This document shows positions 16,534 to 24,378 of a stretch of 34,283 bases of DNA, one piece after another (positions within the stretch are counted from its first letter, which is position 1; every line of letters starts with the position of its first letter). The position numbers and the translations under genes were made by a program. Source of the stretch: an uncultured Streptococcus sp. (GTDB lineage Bacteria > Bacillota > Bacilli > Lactobacillales > Streptococcaceae); contig CAKPVT010000020.1 in assembly GCA_934196125.1 (NCBI GenBank), positions 1-34,283 on the forward strand, given 5' to 3'. The notes below the pieces were generated by a model. The model saw nothing but the letters and a program-made list of their open reading frames with translations. It searched no databases and had not been told where the DNA came from.

Positions 16534-16566
16534 ATAAAAATAGAGAAGCTTAACTGCCTCTCTATT
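16534..16566 (-). terminator. Terminator of the Doc-like/AbrB-like operon
   Basis: On the minus strand AATAGAGA (16566-16559) and TCTCTATT (16546-16539) pair perfectly around a 12-nt loop, followed by TTTTATT. It lies about 100 bp downstream of the Doc-like gene stop and before rlmD, so rlmD has its own promoter. Nothing else is visible in 16473-16661. Confidence 0.75.
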
Positions 16567-16661
16567 ATATCATATTTACAAGACGTACCTTTCAACTTTT
16601 CTATTCACATAAACATGCATTTAGACGTTATCTCTCGTTTTAGCAGTTGATAGATTTCTTA

Positions 16662-17057
16662 TCACTCAACTCTCTCATTTAACCATTCATAATACTCTTT
16701 AAAGCTATCATCTGTTAATGGAACAGTAGCTATCAAAACCGTAAAATCAACCAACTCCTTCGTACTCACCGTTAATTTAATTTGGTTCAACTTTAAAAAA
16801 GCAACTAAAGCGAATACTGCTGTTCTTTTGTTAGCATTCTCAAAAACATATCTTTTAATCAACTGAACAAATAAAACCGTCGCTTTTTCCATTAATGTTG
16901 GATATAACTCTTTTCCAAAAACATATTGTTCAGGCAAATTTACAATCATATTTAAAGCAGACGGGCTAACAAGTCTTGAATTTTCTAAAGGAGAATATTT
17001 TTCTATTACCATTTTATTAATGGAAACGAGTTGTTCTTCTGTCAAATATTTTGTCAT
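16662..17057 (-). CDS. Doc-like (Fic/death-on-curing) toxin with altered motif
   Basis: The 131-residue protein resembles Doc toxins of the Fic fold, which inactivate elongation factor Tu by phosphorylation. The loop motif reads YVFENANKRTA (residues 70-80), where Doc proteins have H-x-F-x-(D/N)-A-N-K-R. The motif histidine is replaced by Tyr 70 (codon TAT, one transition from CAT), while Phe, Asn, Lys and Arg are kept. This suggests an inactive or altered toxin. The gene overlaps the upstream AbrB-like gene by 41 bp, the classic toxin-antitoxin arrangement with the antitoxin first. It is inserted between the housekeeping genes rlmD and LCP, probably acquired horizontally. Confidence 0.82.
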   Translation of the reverse strand: MTKYLTEEQLVSINKMVIEKYSPLENSRLVSPSALNMIVNLPEQYVFGKELYPTLMEKATVLFVQLIKRYVFENANKRTAVFALVAFLKLNQIKLTVSTKELVDFTVLIATVPLTDDSFKEYYEWLNERVE

Positions 17058-17286
17058 TTATTACCAACTCTTTAAAAACAGCATCATAGTCTTTAAAAAT
17101 ATCATCTGTTATAGCTGATATGTCCTCATTTGTTGCAAATTCTCTTTTTGATTTTTCAACTGGTGAAAAAATCAACTCCCCATTTGCAGAAGCTTTTACT
17201 TCGTACTCTGTTCCCTCTGGAACATTAAGATAGCTAGGGATTGTAATCATTAAAGAATTGCCTTGTTTTCTTGACTTAACAATCAT
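17017..17286 (-). CDS. AbrB/MazE-like antitoxin
   Basis: The 89-residue protein has an N-terminal SpoVT/AbrB-type swapped-hairpin DNA-binding domain (VKSRKQGNSLMITIPSYLNV, residues 3-22, through about 48). An acidic, probably disordered tail (about 50-89) would wrap around and neutralise the partner toxin. It is the first gene of a two-gene operon and would also repress its own promoter. TGAGG precedes the ATG at 17286. The C-terminal end overlaps the toxin start codon region by 41 bp. Confidence 0.8.
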   Translation of the reverse strand: MIVKSRKQGNSLMITIPSYLNVPEGTEYEVKASANGELIFSPVEKSKREFATNEDISAITDDIFKDYDAVFKELVINDKIFDRRTTRFH

Positions 17287-17363
17287 ATGTCATTCCTCAC
17301 TCTCTTTATTAGCGTCATTATATCAGAACATTACAGTAATTACAAACAATAACTTTAAGTACA

Positions 17364-17396
17364 TAATAAAATGCACTAGTGAAACTAATGCATTTT
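17364..17396 (-). terminator. Terminator after the LCP gene
   Basis: On the minus strand AAAATGCATTAG (17396-17385) pairs with CTAGTGCATTTT (17379-17368), one G-U wobble included, around a five-base loop. TATT follows. The 12-bp stem ends the aro-pheA-LCP transcription unit before the toxin-antitoxin pair. Confidence 0.75.
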
Positions 17397-17443
17397 ATTC
17401 TATAACTAATTGATTAAAAGATGTAGATCAATATTTTTTATAT

Positions 17444-18886
17444 CTACCGCAAGCCAAGTTCTTTTAACTCTTCTTGATATTTATCAAAATCAATGGCAAT
17501 TCCTAAGCCGCCATACATATCGTAGTCATCTATCCAGTCACCTTCGGCTGGAATGGTTGTTTGCTCGATACCTTCTTGACCGCTCGTGATAACAGATAAG
17601 CCCTCTTTTAGGAGAAATGGATAGGAAATGTTCGTTGAGGTCAAAGCATAGATTTTACCAATTGCAGCTGAGCCTGTAAAGAGTTTTGACGGTTTTTTAA
17701 TCTGGTTGATAATGGCAGAAATAACTTGTTGCTGGCGCTGCGTCCGACCATAGTCACCGTTATCATCTTTACGGAAACGGGCATAATTGAGTAAGGTACG
17801 ACCATCCATTTTTTGTGTTCCAACTTCAATCGTTTGATTTGGAACAGTACCGTCAGCCTGCATATTGAGTTCATCAGGAACTTCAACAGACGAAACTGCT
17901 TGACCATCAACCGTACCAAATTTGGCGTCTATTTCAACACCATTTGGGAACAAGGTATCAATGGCTTCTGCAAAGGTTTCAAAGTCAACCATGACATAAT
18001 ATTTGATATTAATATCAAAATTGTCTTTCAACGTCTGGCGCATGAGTTCTGCCCCTTGGTTGTCATCTTGTTCACCAACATTAAATGCGACATTCAATTT
18101 TTGGTCATTTGAATAAGCATTGTAGCTGACACCGTCAATATTGACCAAAGTATCACGCATAAAGCTGACTAATTTAATTTTTCCGTCGCTGTTGCCAATA
18201 TTCATCACCATAATCGTATCGGTTCTGGCATCCGAAGACCCTTGCGTAATCCGCTGGTCACTTCCTAAAATGAGAATATTAGTACCGTCATCACTATCTT
18301 CCCCATTGAATGTTTCTGTTACGGCTGCTGTGTAATTTGTCTCACCACTTGAAACATCATTAACGCCTTTGAAAAACATGTAAATCATCCCTGCTATGAC
18401 AAGAATCACCAAGAAACCAAGAAGTTTCAACAGACGCTTAATACGAATTTTGCGACGCTTCTTTTTAGGTTTCTTTGCTTTTTTAGGCGTTACAGGTTCG
18501 GGTTCTTGATAAAATACCTCATCATAATTCTCATAATTGTCTTGATAAGTTGGAAGACTCTCTGCCTGCTGCTCGCTCATTCTTCTAAAGGAACGTTTCA
18601 ACTGCTTTTTTTCTTCTGGGTATTTGGGAAGCCCTTGCGATGTCCAGTTATCGTCATCATAATAAGCCATTTGATTATCATAAGCATCGTCATAATAATC
18701 ATCGTAGTAATTGTCATTATAGGCAGACGACGGCTGAGAGCGTGGTGGATCGCTGATATCACTAGCTTGTTTTTTATTGTAAAGATAGTCAAATTCTTGT
18801 TTTTCGCGCGCACTCAAATACTCAAGATTACTCAAGAGGTATTCGTATCTTAATTCTTCGTGCCGACTTAAATTACTTCTTGCCAT
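17444..18886 (-). CDS. LytR-CpsA-Psr family cell-wall ligase
   Basis: This 480-residue membrane protein belongs to the LCP family, which transfers wall teichoic acids, capsule or rhamnose polymers from lipid carriers to peptidoglycan. A long cytoplasmic tail (1-150) is rich in Tyr and Asp (YDDYYDDAYD near 61-70) and then Lys/Arg. One membrane helix lies at about 152-172. The extracellular LCP domain follows (ILGSDQR at 205-212, DARTDTIMV at 219-227, SFMRDT at 241-246, NYARFRKDD further on), with the conserved Arg and Asp that hold the pyrophosphate. It lies 81 bp after pheA in the same direction, the position of Psr in other streptococci. The older name transcriptional regulator LytR is misleading. 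Confidence 0.92.
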   Translation of the reverse strand: MARSNLSRHEELRYEYLLSNLEYLSAREKQEFDYLYNKKQASDISDPPRSQPSSAYNDNYYDDYYDDAYDNQMAYYDDDNWTSQGLPKYPEEKKQLKRSFRRMSEQQAESLPTYQDNYENYDEVFYQEPEPVTPKKAKKPKKKRRKIRIKRLLKLLGFLVILVIAGMIYMFFKGVNDVSSGETNYTAAVTETFNGEDSDDGTNILILGSDQRITQGSSDARTDTIMVMNIGNSDGKIKLVSFMRDTLVNIDGVSYNAYSNDQKLNVAFNVGEQDDNQGAELMRQTLKDNFDINIKYYVMVDFETFAEAIDTLFPNGVEIDAKFGTVDGQAVSSVEVPDELNMQADGTVPNQTIEVGTQKMDGRTLLNYARFRKDDNGDYGRTQRQQQVISAIINQIKKPSKLFTGSAAIGKIYALTSTNISYPFLLKEGLSVITSGQEGIEQTTIPAEGDWIDDYDMYGGLGIAIDFDKYQEELKELGLR

Positions 18887-18967
18887 ATCTCATATCTTTC
18901 CCATTTTCATCAGACTAGCGCAAGCACAAGCGCTTAACAATTCCTAAATACCAAAAATCAGAGGATT

Positions 18968-19792
18968 TTACAGTTTGTAAACATCATAACGTCCGAGGAT
19001 TTTATAGCCAATACCAAGAACACTCAATTCTTCTAGTGCAAATGACACTAGTGTATCATTTTTATTTTCAACATCAACGATGAAAAAATATTCTCCCAAA
19101 ACTGTTTTTAGAGGGCGACTTTCAATTTTAGTCAAATCAATGCCACGCCAAGCAAAAACAGATAATGCTTTATAAAGCGCACCAGGCAAGTTATCTGGCA
19201 AAGTCAATGCCAATGAAACTTTTTGATTGAGTTTTGCCAAATCAAACGACCGTTTTTGATGCCCTAGTACCCAAAAGCGCGTGTAGTTTTCATCCATTTC
19301 TTGAATATCTTGGGCAATAATTTCCAAACCATATTCTTTTGCGGTAGCTACTGGCGCAATGGCAGCAAAGTTTTCCTCTGGATGTTCGGCAATGAAACGT
19401 GCAGCGTAAGCCGTACTAGCCGTCATCTCAATTTTTGCTACTGGATAATGTGCTTTAATGTATTTTTTCCCTTGAGCAATAGCTTGCGGGTGTGAAAAAA
19501 TCTTTTCAATTTTCTTTGTTTGTGTTGTTGCTAAAAGCTGTTGTTTAATCGGTTGAATGATTTCTGCAATCGCCTCAATTTCAGCTTGATGAAAAAGGTA
19601 ATCCAACGTTTCATGCACTGAACCCTCGATTGAATTTTCAACAGGGATAATGGCATAATCCACAAAACCTTCTTCATAAGATTTGATAACTTCAGTGATA
19701 TTTGCAAAAGGCATGCGATTAGCTTCTGGAAATGCCTTAACAGCAACATTATGCGTAAAAGAACCATTTGGTCCTAAGTAGCCAACTTTCAT
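18968..19792 (-). CDS. pheA: Prephenate dehydratase
   Basis: The 274-residue cytoplasmic enzyme converts prephenate to phenylpyruvate on the phenylalanine branch. The catalytic domain (1 to about 180) ends with the NYTRFWVLG motif, including the catalytic Thr-Arg-Phe. The C-terminal ACT domain (about 190-274) has the feedback-site motifs GALYKAL and ESRP for phenylalanine binding. There is no fused chorismate mutase. Its ATG overlaps the aroK stop (ATGA), so the two are translationally coupled. Confidence 0.96.
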   Translation of the reverse strand: MKVGYLGPNGSFTHNVAVKAFPEANRMPFANITEVIKSYEEGFVDYAIIPVENSIEGSVHETLDYLFHQAEIEAIAEIIQPIKQQLLATTQTKKIEKIFSHPQAIAQGKKYIKAHYPVAKIEMTASTAYAARFIAEHPEENFAAIAPVATAKEYGLEIIAQDIQEMDENYTRFWVLGHQKRSFDLAKLNQKVSLALTLPDNLPGALYKALSVFAWRGIDLTKIESRPLKTVLGEYFFIVDVENKNDTLVSFALEELSVLGIGYKILGRYDVYKL

Positions 19793-20265
19793 CCGATTTC
19801 CTCAACAATTTCTTCAGGCGTTTTACCAGCCACGTCAATAATACGATTAGCTACTGCTTCATACATTTCTTGGCGACCGTCAAAGATTTCTTTGAAAGCT
19901 TCCTTGCTGTTGTTGACAAACAAAGGACGAACATTTTCCGTATCATGCTCAATGCGGTCATAAAGCGTTTCAAAGTCTGATTTTAGGTAAATCGTTTCTG
20001 GATTTTTTGCTAAAATCTCTCTGTTAATCGGATTGATGACAACGCCGCCACCAGTTGAAATGACTTGGTCAGAATCAGCTAATTCCGCAAGCACTTGTGA
20101 CTCAATTTCACGGAATTTAGCTTCACCCTCTTTAGCGAAAAAGCCTGCGATTGACATGCCGATACGCTCTGTAATCAAAGCATCCATATTAATGTAATTT
20201 TCATCTAACAATGATGAAATCGTTGATTTCCCAGACCCCATAAAACCAATAATAATTCTAGCCAC
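19789..20265 (-). CDS. aroK: Shikimate kinase
   Basis: The 158-residue enzyme phosphorylates shikimate at the 3-hydroxyl. Walker A GFMGSGKST lies at residues 7-15, the shikimate-binding Asp and Arg in NMDALITERIG and KFREIE, and the STGGGVV loop further on. I start it at GTG 20265, which has GGAGG nine bases upstream and overlaps the end of aroA by 8 bp. The in-frame ATG 7 codons earlier lies before that ribosome site. Full length for the family. Confidence 0.95.
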   Translation of the reverse strand: MARIIIGFMGSGKSTISSLLDENYINMDALITERIGMSIAGFFAKEGEAKFREIESQVLAELADSDQVISTGGGVVINPINREILAKNPETIYLKSDFETLYDRIEHDTENVRPLFVNNSKEAFKEIFDGRQEMYEAVANRIIDVAGKTPEEIVEEIG

Positions 20266-21541
20266 GTGAGAGTACCTCCAAATCATTAAAGAAGCTTGGG
20301 TAGCTTGTATTAATCGCTTCTGCTCGTTCTAGTTCAACGTCTCCGTCTGACACCAAAAGCACAGCAATGGCAGTCATCATACCGATACGGTGGTCACCGA
20401 AAGTATTGACTTTAGCGCCATGGAGCGGTGTCTTTCCTTTGATAATCATGCCGTCATCTGTTGGCATAATGTCAGCACCCATTGCATTAAGAGCATCCGC
20501 AACCACCTGAATACGGTCTGTTTCCTTCACTTTCAACTCTTCTGCATCACGAATAATCGTTGTACCATTAGCTTGTGTGGCAAGAAGAGCGATAATTGGC
20601 AATTCATCAATCAAACGCGGAATGATTTCGCCACCAATTTCAACACCGTGAAGTTCAGATGTTTCAACGGTAATCGTTGCTGATTTAGCAATCTCATCAA
20701 CGTTTGAAATGGTCATTTTACCACCCATTTCCTTGATAACATCAATGATACCAGTACGTGTTTCATTGATACCGACATTTTCAAGGGTTACTTTAGCATT
20801 TGGAACAATGAGCCCTGCGACTAACCAGAAAGCCGCTGATGAAATATCGCCTGGGACAACCACATCTTGACCAGTAAATTCTTGACCACCTTTGATGCGA
20901 ATTTCTTTGTCATTGACATCAATTGCGCCACCAAACTGAACAATCATATCTTCTGTGTGATTGCGTGTTTTTTCTTTTTCAATGATGACAGACTCACCGT
21001 CAGCTTGCAAAGCTGCAAAAATAAGTGCTGACTTCACTTGAGCAGACGCCACAGGAAGTTGATAATGAATCGGTTTAAGCGCTTTGCTACCACGCATAGT
21101 AAGCGGTGGCAAATCACGGTCTGTTGGCCCTGACACTTCAACTCCCATTTGACGAAGCGGAATTGTCACGCGGTCCATTGGGCGTTTTGACAAACTGTCA
21201 TCACCAAACATTTCAACCGTAAAATCTTGCCCTGCTAACACACCAGAAATCAAGCGGATTGATGTTCCTGAATTTCCCATATCTAGTTTGTTTTTTGGAG
21301 CCTTAAGCCCGTCAAATCCAACACCTGTAATGGTTACGATGTTACCGTCATCTTGGATATCAACCCCTAAATCACGAAATACTTGCATTGTTGACAGCAC
21401 ATCTTCACCACGCAAAATATCATGAACAGTTGTTGTTCCCTTGGCAAGACTGCCGAACATAATTGAACGGTGACTGATTGACTTATCTCCAGGAACTCGC
21501 AAAGTTCCTTTTAATTGTGACACATTTGTCAGTAACTTCAT
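20258..21541 (-). CDS. aroA: EPSP synthase (3-phosphoshikimate 1-carboxyvinyltransferase)
   Basis: The 427-residue enzyme joins phosphoenolpyruvate to shikimate-3-phosphate, the step before chorismate. Visible motifs are GDKSISHRS near the N-terminus, GNSGTSIRL, the KRPMDRV segment, GDISSAAFW and the C-terminal FGDHRIGM. The start at 21541 gives the normal streptococcal length and MKLLTNVSQLKG N-terminus with GGGAGAG upstream. An in-frame start 34 codons earlier would run through the promoter. It leads the coupled aroA-aroK-pheA group. Confidence 0.96.
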   Translation of the reverse strand: MKLLTNVSQLKGTLRVPGDKSISHRSIMFGSLAKGTTTVHDILRGEDVLSTMQVFRDLGVDIQDDGNIVTITGVGFDGLKAPKNKLDMGNSGTSIRLISGVLAGQDFTVEMFGDDSLSKRPMDRVTIPLRQMGVEVSGPTDRDLPPLTMRGSKALKPIHYQLPVASAQVKSALIFAALQADGESVIIEKEKTRNHTEDMIVQFGGAIDVNDKEIRIKGGQEFTGQDVVVPGDISSAAFWLVAGLIVPNAKVTLENVGINETRTGIIDVIKEMGGKMTISNVDEIAKSATITVETSELHGVEIGGEIIPRLIDELPIIALLATQANGTTIIRDAEELKVKETDRIQVVADALNAMGADIMPTDDGMIIKGKTPLHGAKVNTFGDHRIGMMTAIAVLLVSDGDVELERAEAINTSYPSFFNDLEVLSRG

Positions 21542-21571
21542 GCAACTCTCCCATGAAATAGTTTTAATTCT

Positions 21572-21597
21572 ATTATACCATAAAATAACTGAAAATT
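21572..21597 (-). promoter_or_regulatory. Promoter of the aroA operon
   Basis: On the minus strand TATGGTATAAT gives an extended -10 (TATAAT at 21577-21572) about 30 bp before the aroA start. Positions 21597-21583 read AATTTTCAGTTATTT, matching 12 of 15 positions of the CodY box, again with a perfect first half. CodY control of aromatic synthesis would make sense but is unproven. Confidence 0.5.
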
Positions 21598-21720
21598 TGA
21601 ACAGTTCTCTAAAATTACTCTTAACAAAAGCTTGCAAATTCATTATGAAACTATCTCAAAACAAAGACATTTCGTCCCAAAACCTCTTTCTCACTTTAGC
21701 TCGAAGCATTAAAATTTCTC

Positions 21721-21755
21721 AAAAAAACAACTGAAAGAAAAGGTTTCAGCTGTTT
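21721..21755 (-). terminator. Terminator of lepA
   Basis: On the minus strand AAACAGCTGAAA (21755-21744) and TTTCAGTTGTTT (21736-21725) form a 12-bp stem with one G-U pair around a 7-nt loop, followed by a T run. It starts 8 bp past the lepA stop. Confidence 0.85.
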
Positions 21756-21762
21756 AATCGTT

Positions 21763-23598
21763 TTATTTTTTACTGTTATCATCATCCATTGAAAGCACTG
21801 ACAAGAAGGCTTCTTGTGGCACTTCAACAGAACCGATAGCTTTCATACGTTTTTTACCTGCTTTTTGTTTTTCAAGCAATTTGCGTTTACGAGAAACGTC
21901 ACCACCATAACATTTGGCAAGCACGTTTTTACGAAGGGCTTTGATATCTGAGCGCGCAACGATTTTTTGACCGATAGCTGCTTGAATTGGCACTTCGAAT
22001 TGTTGACGTGGAATGATTTTCTTGAGTTTTTCAACGATTAATTTACCACGTTCATAAGCAAATTCGTTGTGAACAATGAAGCTGAGCGCATCAACTTTAT
22101 CACCGTTAAGGAGAATATCCATTTTAACCAATTTTGATTTACGGTATTCTGAAATTTCGTAATCAAAACTTGCATAACCACGTGTTGATGATTTCAATTT
22201 ATCAAAGAAATCAAAGACAATTTCAGCAAGCGGAATCTGGTAAATAACATTGACACGATTTTCATCAATGTAATCCATTGTCACGAAATCGCCACGTTTG
22301 CGTTGGGCAAGTTCCATGACTGCTCCGACAAATTCTTGCGGAACCATGATTTGTGCTTTCACATATGGTTCTTCGATACTTGCAACCTTAGTTGGATCTG
22401 GGAATTCAGACGGATTTGACACCTCAAGCATTTCGCCATCAGTCGTGTTAACATGATAAACAACGGATGGCGCTGTCATAATCAAATCAATGTTGAATTC
22501 ACGTTCCAAACGTTCTTGGATAACGTCCATGTGAAGCAAACCAAGGAAACCGCAACGGAAACCAAAGCCAAGAGCTTGTGATGTTTCAGGCTCGAATTGG
22601 AGACTAGCATCGTTCAATTGCAATTTTTCAAGCGCTTCACGGAGGTCATTGTATTTATTTGATTCGATTGGGTAAAGACCAGCAAATACCATTGGGTTCA
22701 TTTGTTTGTAACCATGAAGTGGTTCTGCTGCTGGATTTTCAGCAAGAGTTACTGTATCACCCACACGGGTATCAGCAACTGTCTTGATTGACGCTGCGAT
22801 ATAACCAACATCACCAGTTGCTAAGAAATCACGTCCAACAGCTTTCGGCGTGAAGATACCAACTTCTGTAACATCAAACGTTTTACCATTTGACATCAAT
22901 TGAATCTTATCACCAGGTTTTACCATACCATTAACGATACGAACTTGCAGAATAACTCCGCGGTAAGCATCATAAACAGAGTCAAAGATAAGCGCTTGAA
23001 GCGGTGCTTCAACATCTCCTGCTGGCGCTGGCACGTACTCAACAATTTGTTCAAGGATTTCTTCAATCCCGATACCTGCTTTTGCTGAAGCAAGCACAGC
23101 CTCTGAAGCATCAAGACCAATCACATCTTCGATTTCTTGACGCACACGCTCTGGGTCTGCTGCTGGCAAATCAATTTTATTGATAACTGGCAGAATTTCC
23201 AAATCATTATCAAGGGCTAGGTAAACATTGGCAAGGGTTTGAGCTTCAATACCTTGTGCCGCATCGACAACCAAAATTGCCCCCTCACAAGCCGCCAAAG
23301 AACGTGACACTTCATATGAAAAGTCAACGTGTCCTGGGGTGTCAATCAAGTGGAAAATGTAGGTTTCACCGTCTTTAGCCGTGTAGTTCAACTCAATCGC
23401 ATTAAGCTTAATCGTGATACCACGCTCACGCTCCAAATCCATGCTATCCAAGAGTTGAGCTTGCATTTCACGACTAGAAACCGTCTCTGTTTTTTCCAAA
23501 ATACGGTCAGCCAAAGTTGACTTCCCGTGGTCAATATGTGCAATGATAGAGAAATTACGAATCTTCTCCTGTCGTTTTTTTAATTCTTTAATATCCAT
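21763..23598 (-). CDS. lepA: Elongation factor 4 (LepA)
   Basis: The 611-residue ribosome-associated GTPase is implicated in initiation/assembly and in rescuing mis-translocated ribosomes. G1 AHIDHGKST (residues 20-28), G3 DTPGHVDF and G4 NKIDLPAADP are intact. Domains II, III and V follow, and the LepA-specific C-terminal domain is present (GGDVSRKRKLLEKQKAGKKR near the end). Full length. An extended -10 TGTTATAAT (TATAAT, complement of 23631-23636) lies about 30 bp upstream. Confidence 0.97.
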   Translation of the reverse strand: MDIKELKKRQEKIRNFSIIAHIDHGKSTLADRILEKTETVSSREMQAQLLDSMDLERERGITIKLNAIELNYTAKDGETYIFHLIDTPGHVDFSYEVSRSLAACEGAILVVDAAQGIEAQTLANVYLALDNDLEILPVINKIDLPAADPERVRQEIEDVIGLDASEAVLASAKAGIGIEEILEQIVEYVPAPAGDVEAPLQALIFDSVYDAYRGVILQVRIVNGMVKPGDKIQLMSNGKTFDVTEVGIFTPKAVGRDFLATGDVGYIAASIKTVADTRVGDTVTLAENPAAEPLHGYKQMNPMVFAGLYPIESNKYNDLREALEKLQLNDASLQFEPETSQALGFGFRCGFLGLLHMDVIQERLEREFNIDLIMTAPSVVYHVNTTDGEMLEVSNPSEFPDPTKVASIEEPYVKAQIMVPQEFVGAVMELAQRKRGDFVTMDYIDENRVNVIYQIPLAEIVFDFFDKLKSSTRGYASFDYEISEYRKSKLVKMDILLNGDKVDALSFIVHNEFAYERGKLIVEKLKKIIPRQQFEVPIQAAIGQKIVARSDIKALRKNVLAKCYGGDVSRKRKLLEKQKAGKKRMKAIGSVEVPQEAFLSVLSMDDDNSKK

Positions 23599-23716
23599 CT
23601 TACAATCCTATACAATTAATCATTGTTTCTATTATAACAGATAAACAGAAACGTTGCTATAAAAAGTTTTAGAAGTCATTTCAAGAAAAGAAAAAAGCAT
23701 CATAAGATGGTAAAAT

Positions 23717-23812
23717 AAACAGCACAGCTCTAAAACCCTCGTGGACCATTTTTCTCACGAAATTTCGTAATCGCGCCATTTGTCACAGCTAGACTTCAGC
23801 TCGAAATAGTTC
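23717..23812 (-). repeat. Orphan CRISPR leader with half a repeat
   Basis: Positions 23717-23736 are identical to the leader-proximal 20 bp of the CRISPR repeat. The following 75 bp match the array leader at 27189-27263 with only a handful of differences (one extra C after the repeat half, a few substitutions, two single-base indels). Orientation is the same as the main array. No spacer or full repeat remains on its left, where the lepA promoter region begins. It is a fossil array end or a duplicated leader, lying between lepA and ndk. Confidence 0.9.
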
Positions 23813-23819
23813 CTTTTAT

Positions 23820-24236
23820 TTATTCCCCAAACCAGAGGGCGATTTCGCGTTCAACTGATTCTGGTGAGTCGGAACCATGAACGATGTTAAATGTTGCGCC
23901 ATCCTCATCTGGGGCTTGAGCGTAATCTCCGCGGATTGTTCCTAGAAGAGCTTCTTTAGGATTTGTCGCTCCCATCATTGTACGCCATGAAGTGATGACT
24001 TCATTTCCAGACATAACGCCAGTGATTACTGGACCACTTGTCATAAAATCAACGATTAGTGGGAAAAATGGGCGGTCAACCAAATCAGCATAATGTTTTT
24101 CTAATAATTCTGGGGTTGCCATGCGCATCTCCAATTTTTCAATTGTAAAACCACGTCGTTCAATACGGTGAAGCACCTCACCAACAAGCCCGCGTTTCAC
24201 GCCATCTGGTTTAATCATAAAGAAAGTTTTTTCCAT
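23820..24236 (-). CDS. ndk: Nucleoside diphosphate kinase
   Basis: The 138-residue enzyme balances nucleoside triphosphate pools by transferring the gamma phosphate through a phosphohistidine. The active-site His is residue 120 in NIVHGSDS. The nucleotide-binding KPDGVKRGLVGE (residues 9-20) is present. Full length. A plausible promoter lies at 24274-24302 (extended -10 TGGTAAAAT; weak -35 TTTTCA). It sits between the orphan leader and the main CRISPR array, which is unusual for this housekeeping gene. Confidence 0.95.
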   Translation of the reverse strand: MEKTFFMIKPDGVKRGLVGEVLHRIERRGFTIEKLEMRMATPELLEKHYADLVDRPFFPLIVDFMTSGPVITGVMSGNEVITSWRTMMGATNPKEALLGTIRGDYAQAPDEDGATFNIVHGSDSPESVEREIALWFGE

Positions 24237-24378
24237 GTAAACAATCCAACCTATCTAAATAAATTCAGTTTTTATTTTACCATAAAAGAAAACTTTTGAA
24301 AAATATTGAAAGGCGTTTTCACTAAAACTTTAGTAAGTTTCATGGCATTCTATTCCTGCCAAATCCTAAATACCAGAC

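Noticed and set aside
23717..23812. Possible second tracrRNA (anti-repeat-like GGAACTATTTCGAG on the minus strand)
   Set aside because: There is no nexus, no terminator hairpin and no lower-stem sequence. The full-length match to the array leader explains it better.
24237..24378. Degenerate repeats searched for beyond the leader-distal end of the array
   Set aside because: Nothing beyond short chance similarity (GTTTT, AAAAC fragments) is present.
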